From positions 1-61,218 of the forward strand of contig DWXI01000142.1 in the NCBI GenBank assembly GCA_019119265.1: a DNA stretch of 61,218 bases, in the 5' to 3' direction. Below, piece by piece: positions 24,424 through 33,759 of this stretch. The DNA is from Candidatus Mediterraneibacter intestinigallinarum. GTDB lineage: Bacteria; Bacillota; Clostridia; Lachnospirales; Lachnospiraceae. Made by a program: the position numbers and the translations under genes. A model generated the notes under the pieces. The model saw nothing but the letters and a program-made list of their open reading frames with translations. It made no database searches and was not told the DNA's origin. Position 1 is the stretch's first letter. Every line of letters starts with the position of its first letter.

Positions 24424-26472
24424 ATGAAGAAGAAAAACAGAATGCGTTTGAAAGGACAACTCAGGATGTACATGAGCTGGCCGCTGATCATGACAATCCT
24501 GCTGGCGGCAGTGGATATATGGGTCTATGTGATTGATAAGAGAGCCGGTTTTATCATGACTGTCTTTATCCTGATCTATCTGGGGATCGCGGGAGGACTG
24601 TATTTTTATAACCGTTCTCTGATCCTTGCGGATCTGATCCAGTTTTCAGCGCAGTATAAGGGTATCGAGCATACTCTGCTGAAGGAACTTGCGGTTCCCT
24701 ATGCCATTACGCTCGAGGACGGGCGTATCCTGTGGATGAACGATGCTTTTGCGTCTCTTATGGACAGTCCGCGCAAAGAAAAGTATCTGAACCGGATGAT
24801 TCCCGAATTGAATACCGGTGTGTTCCCGAAAGAAGATATGGAACACGTAGAGCTGGAAGTGAGCTACCATGACCGCGATTACCAGGCGGAGCTGCGCCGG
24901 GTGTCTCTTCAGGGGTTCAGCCAGAAAGAAGAACTTCTTCAGATACCCGAGGAAGAAGAATACTTTGTAGCGGTTTCCCTTCAGGATGTGACAGAGTTAA
25001 ATGCTTACATCCGGGAGAATGAAGATCAGCGTATGATCGCCGGACTGATCTATATCGATAACTATGACGAGGTGATGGAGAGCGTTGAAGAAGTCCGTCA
25101 GTCGCTTCTTGTTGCTCTGATTGACAGGAAGATCAATAAATATATCGGCGACGTAGACGGTATTGTGAAGAAGATGGAGAAGGACAAGTATTTTGTCGTT
25201 ATCCGTAAGTCCAGTTACCGTCAGATTGCCGAAGATAAATTCTCTATTTTGGAAGAAGTCAAGCAGGTCAATATCGGAAATGCACGTTCAGCAACTCTGA
25301 GTATCGGACTGGGTCTTAATACTGCCACGTATGCCCTCAGTTATCAGTTCGCGCGTGTGGCCATTGATCTTGCGCTGGCGCGAGGCGGCGATCAGGCGGT
25401 GATCAAGGACTGCAACGGTATTACGTATTTCGGCGGGAAGAAAGAGCAGACGGCAAAGAATACCCGCGTAAAAGCACGCGTTAAGGCAGAGGCTTTAAGA
25501 GAGTTCATTGTGACAAAAGATCAGGTCATCGTCATGGGCCATAAGCTTGCAGATCCGGATTCGTTCGGCGCATGTATGGGTATCTATAGAGCGGTAGTGA
25601 GTCTTGAGAAAAAGGCCCATATCGTGATCAATACAGTGACAGAGTCTGTACGCCCTCTATATGACGAGATAGCTGAGAGCCCGGCGTATGAGGACGATAT
25701 CTTCCTGACGTCGGATCAGGTACTGGATTATATTACGGACAGTACCATGGTTATCGTGGTCGATACGAACAAACCGCAGATGACAGAGTGTCCGGAGCTG
25801 TTGAAACGATCCCGGATGACCGCTGTGCTTGACCATCATCGTCAGGGAAGCAATATAATTGAAAATGCAGTACTGTCATATATTGAGCCATATTCGTCAT
25901 CAACATGTGAGATGGTGGCGGAGGTGCTCCAGTATATAGCGGATGATATCAAGATCCCGTCTGTGGAGGCGGATTGTCTGTATGCAGGAATCATGATCGA
26001 CACGAGAAACTTCATGAACCGGACAGGTGTGCGCACATTTGAGGCTGCCGCGTTTTTAAGAAGATGCGGAGCGGACATTACCCGTGTGCGTAAGATGTTC
26101 CGCGATGATATGGCGTCTTACAGGGCCAAGGCGGAGGCTGTCCGCATGGCGGAAGTATACCGGAAAGAATTTGCCATTGCTCAGTGCCCGGGTAATATAG
26201 ACAGTCCGACAGTACTGGCGGCTCAGGCGGCTAATGAGCTACTGGATATCAGTGGAATCAAAGCGTCGTTTGTCCTGACTGTCTATGACGGAAAGATTTA
26301 TTTGAGCGCACGGTCCATCGATGAAGTAAACGTGCAGATTATTGCAGAGAAATTGGGCGGAGGAGGACATATCAATTCCGCGGGCGCGCAGTTTGACCAT
26401 ACGAATATGGATGAGGCTGTCAAAGCGCTGAAGGCAACGATAGACCAGATGATAGAGGAAGGAGATATATAG
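24424..26472 (+). CDS. gdpP: Cyclic-di-AMP phosphodiesterase GdpP
   Basis: Membrane-anchored DHH phosphodiesterase that degrades c-di-AMP. Two membrane helices (about residues 17-60), a PAS region (about 75-170), a degenerate GGDEF domain (about 175-310), then DHH with [13 protein letters not shown] and Asp470-His471-His472 in VLDHHRQGS, and a DHHA1 end with [12 protein letters not shown]. Length of 682 matches the family. It is followed closely by rplI and dnaB, a standard Firmicutes arrangement. Confidence 0.95.
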   Translation: MKKKNRMRLKGQLRMYMSWPLIMTILLAAVDIWVYVIDKRAGFIMTVFILIYLGIAGGLYFYNRSLILADLIQFSAQYKGIEHTLLKELAVPYAITLEDGRILWMNDAFASLMDSPRKEKYLNRMIPELNTGVFPKEDMEHVELEVSYHDRDYQAELRRVSLQGFSQKEELLQIPEEEEYFVAVSLQDVTELNAYIRENEDQRMIAGLIYIDNYDEVMESVEEVRQSLLVALIDRKINKYIGDVDGIVKKMEKDKYFVVIRKSSYRQIAEDKFSILEEVKQVNIGNARSATLSIGLGLNTATYALSYQFARVAIDLALARGGDQAVIKDCNGITYFGGKKEQTAKNTRVKARVKAEALREFIVTKDQVIVMGHKLADPDSFGACMGIYRAVVSLEKKAHIVINTVTESVRPLYDEIAESPAYEDDIFLTSDQVLDYITDSTMVIVVDTNKPQMTECPELLKRSRMTAVLDHHRQGSNIIENAVLSYIEPYSSSTCEMVAEVLQYIADDIKIPSVEADCLYAGIMIDTRNFMNRTGVRTFEAAAFLRRCGADITRVRKMFRDDMASYRAKAEAVRMAEVYRKEFAIAQCPGNIDSPTVLAAQAANELLDISGIKASFVLTVYDGKIYLSARSIDEVNVQIIAEKLGGGGHINSAGAQFDHTNMDEAVKALKATIDQMIEEGDI

Positions 26473-26474
26473 AA

Positions 26475-26924
26475 ATGAAAGTAATATTATTACAGGATGT
26501 AAAGTCTCTCGGGAAAAAGGGAGAAATCGTAAATGTAAACGACGGATATGCAAGAAACTTTATCCTGCCGAAGAAGCTCGGGGCAGAGGCTACGGCAAAA
26601 AACCTTAATGATCTGAAGCTTCAGAAGAACAATGAAAAGAAAGTTGCCCGGGAGAACCTGGACGCTGCAAAAGAGCTTGCAGCAGAGCTGGCTGCCGGGA
26701 AAGTAGAACTTGCGATCAAAGTGGGCGAGGGCGGCAGGACATTTGGTTCTGTGTCCAGCAAGGAAATCGCGGCAGCAGTCAAAGAACAGATGAAGCTGGA
26801 CGTAGATAAGAAAAAGATCGTTCTCAAGGAGAATATCAAAACACTCGGCACACATATCGTGAATGTAAAGCTTCATCCGGAGGTTACGGCGGAGCTGAAG
26901 GTAGTCGTAAAAGAAGAAGCATAG
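26475..26924 (+). CDS. rplI: 50S ribosomal protein L9
   Basis: 149 residues: [19 protein letters not shown] start and the [16 protein letters not shown] signature, a central charged helix and a C-terminal RNA-binding domain. Begins two bases after the gdpP stop, with AAGGAG upstream inside gdpP. Confidence 0.97.
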   Translation: MKVILLQDVKSLGKKGEIVNVNDGYARNFILPKKLGAEATAKNLNDLKLQKNNEKKVARENLDAAKELAAELAAGKVELAIKVGEGGRTFGSVSSKEIAAAVKEQMKLDVDKKKIVLKENIKTLGTHIVNVKLHPEVTAELKVVVKEEA

Positions 26925-26937
26925 AGGAGACTTCTTT

Positions 26938-28284
26938 ATGGAAAACATAGAAGCGGCAATGAAACGGATACCGCCCCACAGCATAGATGCCGAGCAGGCC
27001 GTGCTGGGGGCGATGTTAATGAATAAAGATGCGGTTATGACCGCATCAGAGATTCTCACGGGAGAAGATTTCTATCAGACTGCGTACGGGATCATATTCG
27101 ACTGTGTAGTCAATCTTTTCAAAGCCGGAAAGCCGGTCGATCTGATCACGCTTCAGGAACAGTTGAAAGAAGAAAATGTTCCCCCGGAGATCAGCAGTAT
27201 GGAGTTTGTGAAAGACCTTCTGGAAGGAACGCAGACTTCGGCAAATGTAAAATATTATGCGGAGATTGTCCGCGATAAGTCTATCCTGCGTAAACTGATC
27301 AGGATCAATGAAGAGACGGCAAATACGTGTTATCTGGAGAATCAGCCGCTCGAGGAGATCCTGGAAAAGACAGAGAAGCAGGTATTTGAGCTGGTGGAGC
27401 ATGGAAATTCCCAGGAGTATGTGCCCATCAGACAGGTCGTGCTAAACGCCCTTGACGTGATTGAGAAAGCGTCTAAGACTAAGGGAAATGTCACCGGAAT
27501 CCCGACAGGATTTAGCGACCTTGATTATAAGCTTTCCGGACTGCAGCGGTCGGATCTTGTGCTGATCGCGGCCAGACCGTCCATGGGAAAGACCGCATTC
27601 GTGCTGAACATTGCGCAGCATGTTGCGTTTCGCCAGAACCTGGCTGTTGCAATCTTCAGTCTGGAGATGTCAAAGGAACAGCTCGTGAACCGTCTCTTTT
27701 CATTGGAGTCCCATGTGGATGCACAGGTGTTAAGAACAGGTAATCTCTCGGATACGGACTGGGAGAAGCTGATCGAAGGCGCGGGAACAATCGGAAATTC
27801 CCGGATGATCATTGATGATACATCAGGTATATCCATCTCGGAAATGCGTTCGAAATGCAGAAAATATAAGCTGGAGATCGGACTTGACCTGATTATTATC
27901 GATTATCTGCAGCTGATGAGCGGGAGCGGCGGCCGGAAAAACGAGAGCCGTCAGCAGGAAATTTCAGAGATCTCTCGCTCTCTGAAAGGACTTGCGCGTG
28001 AACTGAACGTGCCTGTTATCGCGTTGTCACAGCTGAGTCGTGCAGTGGAGCAGAGGACCGATAAAAGACCTATGCTTTCAGACCTTCGAGAGTCCGGAGC
28101 TATCGAGCAGGATGCGGATGTGTGTATGTTCATCTACAGGGATGATTACTATAATCCTGATACAGAAGATAAAAATATTGCGGAGATCATCATTGCGAAG
28201 CAGAGGAACGGTCCGATCGGAACTGTCCGGCTAGCATGGATGCCGCAGTACACACGTTTTGGAAATGAACTGCGGCAGCAGTAA
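26938..28284 (+). CDS. dnaB: Replicative DNA helicase DnaB
   Basis: Hexameric replication-fork helicase of 448 residues. N-terminal DnaB domain (PPHSIDAEQAVLGAMLMNKD), Walker A ARPSMGKTAF (about residues 212-221), Walker B IIIDYLQLM, and ALSQLSRAVEQR with SDLRESGAIEQDADV motifs. No intein or insertion. It converges on the MerR-like gene on the other strand with 27 bases between them. Confidence 0.97.
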   Translation: MENIEAAMKRIPPHSIDAEQAVLGAMLMNKDAVMTASEILTGEDFYQTAYGIIFDCVVNLFKAGKPVDLITLQEQLKEENVPPEISSMEFVKDLLEGTQTSANVKYYAEIVRDKSILRKLIRINEETANTCYLENQPLEEILEKTEKQVFELVEHGNSQEYVPIRQVVLNALDVIEKASKTKGNVTGIPTGFSDLDYKLSGLQRSDLVLIAARPSMGKTAFVLNIAQHVAFRQNLAVAIFSLEMSKEQLVNRLFSLESHVDAQVLRTGNLSDTDWEKLIEGAGTIGNSRMIIDDTSGISISEMRSKCRKYKLEIGLDLIIIDYLQLMSGSGGRKNESRQQEISEISRSLKGLARELNVPVIALSQLSRAVEQRTDKRPMLSDLRESGAIEQDADVCMFIYRDDYYNPDTEDKNIAEIIIAKQRNGPIGTVRLAWMPQYTRFGNELRQQ

Positions 28285-28311
28285 AATATATATAAAACTC
28301 CATACGAGGAT

Positions 28312-28989
28312 TTATGTAAAGATTTTTCTGAGTTTCATGATGGGATTTGCTTTGGCGGACTCTTTGCGGTTTGCCTGTTGCTGGCGTATCAGAGCGTCCA
28401 GCTTGCGGAAATGCTCTTCCTGCTGGCGATCCTTTGCCTGAAGAAGAAAATCCATTTCATGCATGACATCAGTGGTCACGGTACTGCTGATGTCTTTTTT
28501 TAATACATCGTTATTTTCACTTAAGACTTCACGGAAGACATCCCCGAACAATGTACGGATCTGGTCTAGCTTTTCCAGAGGAATCACAACCTCGGACTGT
28601 TCCGGCGCGGCGTCAGACACAGCGGATGTGACCGGAGAAAGCGAAGCAGACGGAGTGTCGTGAATGATGCCTTTCGTTGAGGCTGTTTCATTTGCTTTTG
28701 AATTTCTAGCAGCCTCAGAAGGATTTTCCGGGGGTTCTGCTGTTTTTAGTTTCAGACGTGTCGCTTTCAGTTCAGGTATAAGAGGCTTTAAGTCTCTTAA
28801 CAACATTCCCTCATCTTTGAGTTTTTTAATACAGCGGAAGAGCTGGATATCGTCATTTGTATAATATCGATGGCCCATTTCTGTCCTGCCGATCGTCAGG
28901 CCAAGTTCTTCTTCCCAGTATCTGAGCACATGGGATTCAACGTCAACCTGCTTTGCAGCTTCAGAAATCATGAATCTGACTTCACCCAT
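28312..28989 (-). CDS. MerR-type HTH DNA-binding protein with charged C-terminal region
   Basis: The N-terminal ~75 residues form a MerR winged HTH (FMISEAAKQVDVESHVLRYW, then GHRYYTNDDIQLFRCIKKLK), close to the RacA/MerR-like chromosome-binding or regulatory proteins. A low-complexity Ser/Thr/Glu linker (about 85-135) and a C-terminal coiled region rich in Gln/Lys/Arg follow. No ligand domain is recognised. AAGGAGGT precedes the start at 28989, and a minus-strand TATAAT lies at 29067-29062. A role in chromosome organisation is possible but not shown. Confidence 0.75.
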   Translation of the reverse strand: MGEVRFMISEAAKQVDVESHVLRYWEEELGLTIGRTEMGHRYYTNDDIQLFRCIKKLKDEGMLLRDLKPLIPELKATRLKLKTAEPPENPSEAARNSKANETASTKGIIHDTPSASLSPVTSAVSDAAPEQSEVVIPLEKLDQIRTLFGDVFREVLSENNDVLKKDISSTVTTDVMHEMDFLLQAKDRQQEEHFRKLDALIRQQQANRKESAKANPIMKLRKIFT

Positions 28990-29198
28990 TAATATTTATA
29001 CCTCCTTATATCAGCCTCAATATGCTGAGAGCGGATGTAAAATGCTCTCAACTTTAATGATATTATAGCACAGACAGTCAGGAACTCCCCAAACAATCGT
29101 TCGTCAAATTATTACCCTATTCCACAATAATAATACGTGTTTGTTCCAGAGATTATGTGGTATTTCGGACAGAAAATATCAGATCAAAAAAAGGACGC

Positions 29199-29380
29199 AA
29201 AAAAGGCGGAACTGCATCGCCATGCCGGCCCGCTCTACCTCAAAGATTTGAATGGATGTAACGGGGAAGGGAAATGCTCGTTCATTGGAACTCCCATTTT
29301 CCTTCGCCTAACATCCAGAACAAATGCTTTTCGGAACGCTCCTGCCTTAATGCATGGCTCACGCAGTTCCGCCTTTTTTT
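29199..29380 (+). other. Structured element, copy A (possible ncRNA or ssDNA hairpin)
   Basis: Basal stem aaggcggaactgc with gcagttccgcctt, ending in a run of seven T. Core 29219-29358 is closed by gccatgc/gcatggc. An internal stem ggatgt (29254-29259) pairs with acatcc (29311-29316), a further ten-base stem aagggaaatg/cattttcctt lies inside, and the tip is gttcattggaac. Stretches 29277-29299 and 29332-29358 are identical in inverted form to copy B. Confidence 0.7.
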
Positions 29381-29441
29381 GCTGGTTCATCCGATCAATA
29401 GATTTTCCATCCGATAATCGCAAGAATCTCTGAACAAATAC

Positions 29442-29505
29442 TCATAGAAACGGGAAGAGATCGGAGCCGAATCGATAAAGTGTCCATTTCTTCCCGTTTT
29501 TATGA
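29442..29505. terminator. Central 17-base hairpin, terminator-like
   Basis: tcatagaaacgggaaga (29442-29458) and tcttcccgtttttatga (29489-29505) pair at 16 of 17 positions. A run of T on one strand resembles a rho-independent terminator, but no coding gene precedes it on either strand within the element. Confidence 0.6.
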
Positions 29506-29563
29506 ATGTTTGTTTATAGAATATTCTGCGAATGCCCAGAAAATCTGACGTCTGATGCACCTG

Positions 29564-29748
29564 CTGCGAGAAACGGATACTGTATAAGCCATGCATTAAG
29601 GCAGGAGCGTTCCGAATACACCTGGTTCTCCCTGTTAGGGAAAGGAAATGGGAGTTCCAATGAACGAGTATTTCTTTTCCCGTTACAGGGATTCCAGGGG
29701 ATGAGGTAAAGCGGGCTGGCATGGCGTTACAGTATCCGCTTCTCGCAG
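29564..29748 (-). other. Structured element, copy B (opposite orientation)
   Basis: Basal stem of 21 positions (29564-29584 with 29728-29748, one mismatch), sequence unlike the copy A basal stem. Core 29588-29725 is closed by the same gccatgc/gcatggc. The internal stem is ccctgt (29630-29635) with acaggg (29685-29690), where copy A has ggatgt with acatcc. Stretches 29588-29614 and 29646-29668 are exact reverse complements of copy A segments. Confidence 0.7.
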
Positions 29749-29810
29749 CATTCGTAGTTCAGTCCGTTTTTCTGTTATCTACAGAATAATCTATACAACA
29801 AACACGTATT

Positions 29811-29857
29811 AAAAAGAGACACTGCAGCGGGAATTTCTCCTGCATACAGTGTCTCTT
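29811..29857 (-). terminator. Rho-independent terminator of the ferredoxin gene
   Basis: Perfect 11-base arms aagagacactg and cagtgtctctt, extended inside by tgcag/ctgca; read on the minus strand it ends in a T run that abuts the right inverted-repeat end at 29811. Confidence 0.8.
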
Positions 29858-29888
29858 CTGCTTGTGATCACTTTGCGATTTTCTATTA

Positions 29889-30059
29889 TTACTCTGCTGA
29901 GATAGCGCCTGTAGGACATGCAGCTTCACATGCTCCGCAGTCTACACAAGCTTCAGCATCGATCTCATATTTGCCATCGCCTTCAGAGATAGCGCCTACT
30001 GGACATTCACCTTCGCAAGAACCACAGCTTACGCATTCATCACTAATTACGTGTGCCAT
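29889..30059 (-). CDS. 2x[4Fe-4S] ferredoxin
   Basis: A 56-residue clostridial-type ferredoxin. Two cluster motifs, CVSCGSCEGECP (residues 9-20) and CVDCGACEAACP (residues 38-49), follow MAHVISD. It is a soluble low-potential electron carrier for hydrogenase, pyruvate:ferredoxin oxidoreductase, Rnf and similar systems. AGGAGGG lies upstream of the ATG at 30059, and a terminator follows, so it is monocistronic. Confidence 0.95.
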   Translation of the reverse strand: MAHVISDECVSCGSCEGECPVGAISEGDGKYEIDAEACVDCGACEAACPTGAISAE

Positions 30060-30294
30060 AGTATGTACCCTCCTTTTTTGATTTTCGAAAAAGTATTCTC
30101 CTTTTTCGCTATCCCCATTTTAATACAATAAAAGTGAATATACAAGTGATTTGCGTGTTCTAATTTTAGTACTTATTAGAAAATTTAGAAAAAAATCACT
30201 TTATTTTTCAGAATTTTGGTGTATGATAAAACAATGGTATGAAGTGTTATGACGTAACACTCAGATAAGATGTTTGTATATATGGAGGCATATT

Positions 30295-31572
30295 ATGAGA
30301 AAGAGATCAGTTATGGCGGCTTTGCTTGCGCTGTGTTTGACAGCGGGAACCTGCGGCTGCAGTTCTTCGGATGACGAAGAAGTTTTTACGGGGAATACGC
30401 CGGAAGTTCCTGAATGGCAGGCCTGCCTTGATGCTATCTCACCGGATGTATATGCGGATATCGGGGATCTGGATCTGGAGCCGGGCACGTATATTTCGGT
30501 GATTGGAAAAACGGAGAATTCTTCCTACTGGAAGCAGGTCGCGGCGGGAGTCCAACAGGCTGCAGATGATATAAACGAAAGACTCGGATACAGCGGTTCA
30601 GATGAGGTGAGGGTATTGTTCAACGCTCCTGCCGACGGTGAAGATATTGATGAGCAGGTCAATATTCTGGATGAGGAGATGGCAAGATACCCTGATGTGA
30701 TCGCCATTGCCAGTATAGATGAAAATGCATCGGAAGTACAGTTTGACCTCGCAATAGAAAATGGTATACCGATTGTGGCGTTTGATTCCGGAAACAGTTA
30801 TCAGGGGATTCAGTGCACCTGTATGACAGATAACGCGGAAGCAGCGGCTACAGGGGCGGACAGGCTCTGTGCAGCAATTGAAGAGAACGGCGATGTTGTC
30901 CTGATAGTGCCGGATTCTGTTTCGGGGAATGCTAAAGACAGAGTGGACTCTTTTAAAAAGGAAATATCAGATAATCATCCCGGAGTATCGCTGGTTGAAA
31001 CGCTTTATATGGATCAGATCGATCAGTTGAAACGGACGGCGGCGGCAGAACAGCTCGGCGTAACTGCAGAAGAGCTTGAAACATGGACCACGCAAGCGGC
31101 AGGCGGAGAAGAGGAAAGTGCAAACGGAAACAGTGAAACGGATGGAGAAGAAAGTAATATCTCTGAAGAAGCCAGAACCCGCCTGGAAGATATTGATTCT
31201 ATCGCCGATGGGATGAGCGATGAGGATGCGGTTGTATATTATCTTGAAAAACACCCGAATCTGAAAGGATGTTTCGGAACGAACGATGAGACTGTCCTGT
31301 TAGGAGCACGTGCGCTTGAACAGATGGAGAAGACGGATGAGGTTGTCATGATGGGATTTGATGCGGGGAAAGACCAGCTGGACGCTCTTGAGAGCGGAAG
31401 CATTGATGGTCTGGTGGTGCAGAATCCTTTCGGAATGGGATATGCAGCGGTTGTAGCCGCCGCGCGGACGGTGCTGGAGATTGGAAATGAAGCGCAGGTA
31501 GACACCGGTTTTATATGGGTAGATGCAGACAATATGGAAAATGAAAACATACAGGCTATGCTGTATGAATAA
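30295..31572 (+). CDS. Sugar-binding-type (type 1 periplasmic-binding) lipoprotein
   Basis: Signal peptide with a Cys-rich end (LTAGTCGCSSS) indicating lipoprotein processing, then a periplasmic-binding protein type 1 fold like RbsB: KTENSSYWKQVAAGVQQAAD, then IASIDENASEVQF, VAFDSGNSYQG and MMGFDAGKDQLDALESG. A low-complexity acidic insert (about residues 272-300) interrupts the second lobe. No permease or ATPase is adjacent; the neighbouring two-component system faces it from the other strand. The start is ATG 30295 with ATGGAGG upstream; an earlier in-frame start at 30274 would place residues before the signal peptide. Confidence 0.82.
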   Translation: MRKRSVMAALLALCLTAGTCGCSSSDDEEVFTGNTPEVPEWQACLDAISPDVYADIGDLDLEPGTYISVIGKTENSSYWKQVAAGVQQAADDINERLGYSGSDEVRVLFNAPADGEDIDEQVNILDEEMARYPDVIAIASIDENASEVQFDLAIENGIPIVAFDSGNSYQGIQCTCMTDNAEAAATGADRLCAAIEENGDVVLIVPDSVSGNAKDRVDSFKKEISDNHPGVSLVETLYMDQIDQLKRTAAAEQLGVTAEELETWTTQAAGGEEESANGNSETDGEESNISEEARTRLEDIDSIADGMSDEDAVVYYLEKHPNLKGCFGTNDETVLLGARALEQMEKTDEVVMMGFDAGKDQLDALESGSIDGLVVQNPFGMGYAAVVAAARTVLEIGNEAQVDTGFIWVDADNMENENIQAMLYE

Positions 31573-31577
31573 TTAAA

Positions 31578-31613
31578 ACACCAGTTCAGCTGCAGCGCAG
31601 GCTGAACTGGTGT
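31578..31613. terminator. Bidirectional hairpin terminator between convergent genes
   Basis: Perfect 13-base arms acaccagttcagc (31578-31590) and gctgaactggtgt (31601-31613). The inner cagttcagc/gctgaactg is the same arm sequence as in the dispersed palindromes elsewhere in the window. Confidence 0.75.
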
Positions 31614-31619
31614 ATTTGT

Positions 31620-33029
31620 TTACATGACTCTGCTCAGTGAAAAGATAAATTCAGTGCCTACTCCTTCGGTGCTGATGACATTTATATGTTCGTCATGAGC
31701 CTGAATAACTTCTTTTACTATTGACAGGCCAAGGCCTGTTCCTTTTTTGTCTTTTCCACGGGAAAGATCGGATTTGTAAAAACGCTCCCAGATCTTGTTG
31801 AGGTCTTTGCGGGGAATCCCGATTCCGTGGTCTTTTACTGAAATAAAGATTTTGTCGTTCTTCTCACTTACTTCGATGGTGATAGAAGACTCGTTTTCAC
31901 TGAATTTGATGGCGTTGTCAATTAAGTTGTAGAGAACCTGCTGGATTTTCCGCTTATCCGCGTAGGCAACGACAGATTCAGGCATCAGGAGAAGTTCGAT
32001 AGAGATATGCTTTGGCGTGCATACGGCTTCAAACGACTCGGCGGTACCTTTGATAATATCCTGGATGTCAAACTCTGTCTTATCCAGCATAAGTTCTTTT
32101 GTATCGAATTCGTTCAGCGTCAGAAGATCTCCGGTCAGATCGGTAAGTCGTTCTGTTTCAAACAGGATGATATTCAGATATTTTTCGTAAAGTTCAGGCG
32201 GAATTGTTCCGTCTGCCATGGCTTCCACATATCCTTTTATGGAAGTGAGAGGGGAGCGGAAGTCATGGGAGACATTCGCCACGATCTTTTTTTGGTAGTC
32301 ATCCATGTCTTTCAGCTGGGCGGCCATATAGTTGAGAGAGGCGGAAAGATATCCCATCTCGTCATGTGTGTGGACAGGAATCTCATATTCCAGATTCCCC
32401 AGGGCATACTGTCGGGCAGCTTCCGATATCTGCCTCAGCGGCCGGTAGACAAAGAACTGAAATCCCAGCAGGAAGATAAAGGAGAGAAGGAAGATAACGC
32501 CCAGTGATATATATACAGGAACCATGATGGGTTGACAACGCTCTTCGATATTGGCGACCGGACTGTGGATGAGGAGATATCCTTTTGTGGAAAATCCTAC
32601 TGTTACAGGAGCCATGACAGTAATAACCTCCTCGTCGAAATATCCGTGATATGTTCCGGAAATATACTGGTTTCCTCCGATTTCCGCCGGATTAAAGTTT
32701 TCAATGGCGTCTTCCGGCGATGAGGTACCTTCCAGATTGGAGGAGGTGATCAGGTTGCCGGAGGCGTCTACGAACCACAGTGAGGATTCCAGATACAGCC
32801 GCATTGCGGCAAGCTGTGACTGAACCGCATATAAGGAGGAGTCTTCGGAAAAGTAGGATGGAAGATAGTCACTGGCTATCAGAGTGGCTTCTCTGTAAAG
32901 CGTCTGCGACGTGTCTTCCATAAGCCGGTTCGTTACAAGTTGTGTGGTGAGCGTAGCGGTCGTGAACAGGCAGAGAAAACCAAATATAATATATAATGCG
33001 ATGAATTTCAGATGTAGTATACTTTTCAT
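31620..33029 (-). CDS. Two-component sensor histidine kinase
   Basis: 469-residue membrane kinase. First helix at about residues 7-27, extracellular sensor ~28-165, second helix ~172-195, HAMP (YRPLRQISEAARQYALGN), HisKA with phospho-acceptor His in NVSHDFRSPLTSIKG, then HATPase with DNAIKF (N box), DHGIGIPRKD (G1) and GTGLGLSIV (G2). I use ATG 33029, where CGGAG lies 5 bases upstream; an earlier TTG at 33056 overlaps the regulator and has no ribosome site. Co-transcribed with the response regulator and probably mutS2. Confidence 0.92.
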   Translation of the reverse strand: MKSILHLKFIALYIIFGFLCLFTTATLTTQLVTNRLMEDTSQTLYREATLIASDYLPSYFSEDSSLYAVQSQLAAMRLYLESSLWFVDASGNLITSSNLEGTSSPEDAIENFNPAEIGGNQYISGTYHGYFDEEVITVMAPVTVGFSTKGYLLIHSPVANIEERCQPIMVPVYISLGVIFLLSFIFLLGFQFFVYRPLRQISEAARQYALGNLEYEIPVHTHDEMGYLSASLNYMAAQLKDMDDYQKKIVANVSHDFRSPLTSIKGYVEAMADGTIPPELYEKYLNIILFETERLTDLTGDLLTLNEFDTKELMLDKTEFDIQDIIKGTAESFEAVCTPKHISIELLLMPESVVAYADKRKIQQVLYNLIDNAIKFSENESSITIEVSEKNDKIFISVKDHGIGIPRKDLNKIWERFYKSDLSRGKDKKGTGLGLSIVKEVIQAHDEHINVISTEGVGTEFIFSLSRVM

Positions 33030-33042
33030 AGTGCTCCGTCCG

Positions 33043-33750
33043 TTACTTTGTCTCAAATTTATATCCGATACCCCATACTGTACTCAGACTCCAGTGGGGA
33101 TGATCTTTGATCTTCTCCCGGAGGCGCTTGATATGTACGTCAACCGTTCGGGTGTCTCCTACGTATTCATATCCCCAGATCTGATCAAGAAGCTGTTCTC
33201 TGGTAAAAACCTGATTCGGGGATGCGGCGAGGCAATAGAGTAGTTCCAGTTCCTTTGGCGGCATCTCGATATGCCTTCCGTCGCATATGACAGAATAGTT
33301 TGTCAGATTGATCTCCAGATCGTCATATTCTACACGCTTTGTCTTATCCTTGGGATCAGGATCGGACTTGACCGGCTGATATCGTCTCAGTACTGCCCGT
33401 ACCCTTGCAACCATCTCTTTTGAATCAAAGGGCTTCATGATATAATCATCGGCGCCAAGTTCCAGCCCCAGCACCTTGTCGAAGACTTCGCCTTTTGCGG
33501 AGAGCATGATGATCGGAGTGGAGGATCGCGCACGTATTTCGCGGCAGACCTGATATCCGTCGATGCCCGGAAGCATAAGATCAAGAAGAATCAGATTCGG
33601 CTGATATGTGTCAAATGCTGTCAGGGCATCCTCTCCATTATAAACGATTCTTGTATCAAAGCATTCTTTACTGAGATAAAGCGAGAGCAGTTCAGCTATG
33701 TTTTCATCGTCATCTACAATAAGGATCTTCTGTTTACCAATCATTTTCAT
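33043..33750 (-). CDS. OmpR/PhoB-family response regulator
   Basis: 235 residues: receiver domain with acidic pair DDDEN, phospho-acceptor Asp in LILLDLMLPG and Lys in YIMKPF; C-terminal winged helix ending VDVHIKRLREKIKD and TVWGIGYKF. GAGGAGGT precedes the ATG at 33750. Only 9 bases separate it from mutS2 upstream, and the kinase gene follows 13 bases downstream. Confidence 0.94.
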   Translation of the reverse strand: MKMIGKQKILIVDDDENIAELLSLYLSKECFDTRIVYNGEDALTAFDTYQPNLILLDLMLPGIDGYQVCREIRARSSTPIIMLSAKGEVFDKVLGLELGADDYIMKPFDSKEMVARVRAVLRRYQPVKSDPDPKDKTKRVEYDDLEINLTNYSVICDGRHIEMPPKELELLYCLAASPNQVFTREQLLDQIWGYEYVGDTRTVDVHIKRLREKIKDHPHWSLSTVWGIGYKFETK

Positions 33751-33759
33751 ATACCTCCT

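Larger units (their letters stand above)
29132..29811. repeat. 680-bp inverted-repeat-bounded region packed with large hairpins
   Basis: A 15-base sequence (taatacgtgtttgtt, 29132-29146) recurs as its exact complement at 29797-29811. Between them lie two long hairpins with related cores in opposite orientation (29199-29380 and 29564-29748) and a third hairpin in the middle (29442-29505). No convincing protein gene lies within; the open frames differ between the two copies. With its flanks it fills the ~900-bp gap between the MerR-like gene and ferredoxin gene. No transposase is present, so it would be non-autonomous if mobile. Confidence 0.75.

Noticed and set aside
29137-29722. Short open frames on both strands within the hairpin region
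   Set aside because: The two homologous repeat copies are open in different frames, no ribosome site is present, and the sequence is explained by inverted repeats.
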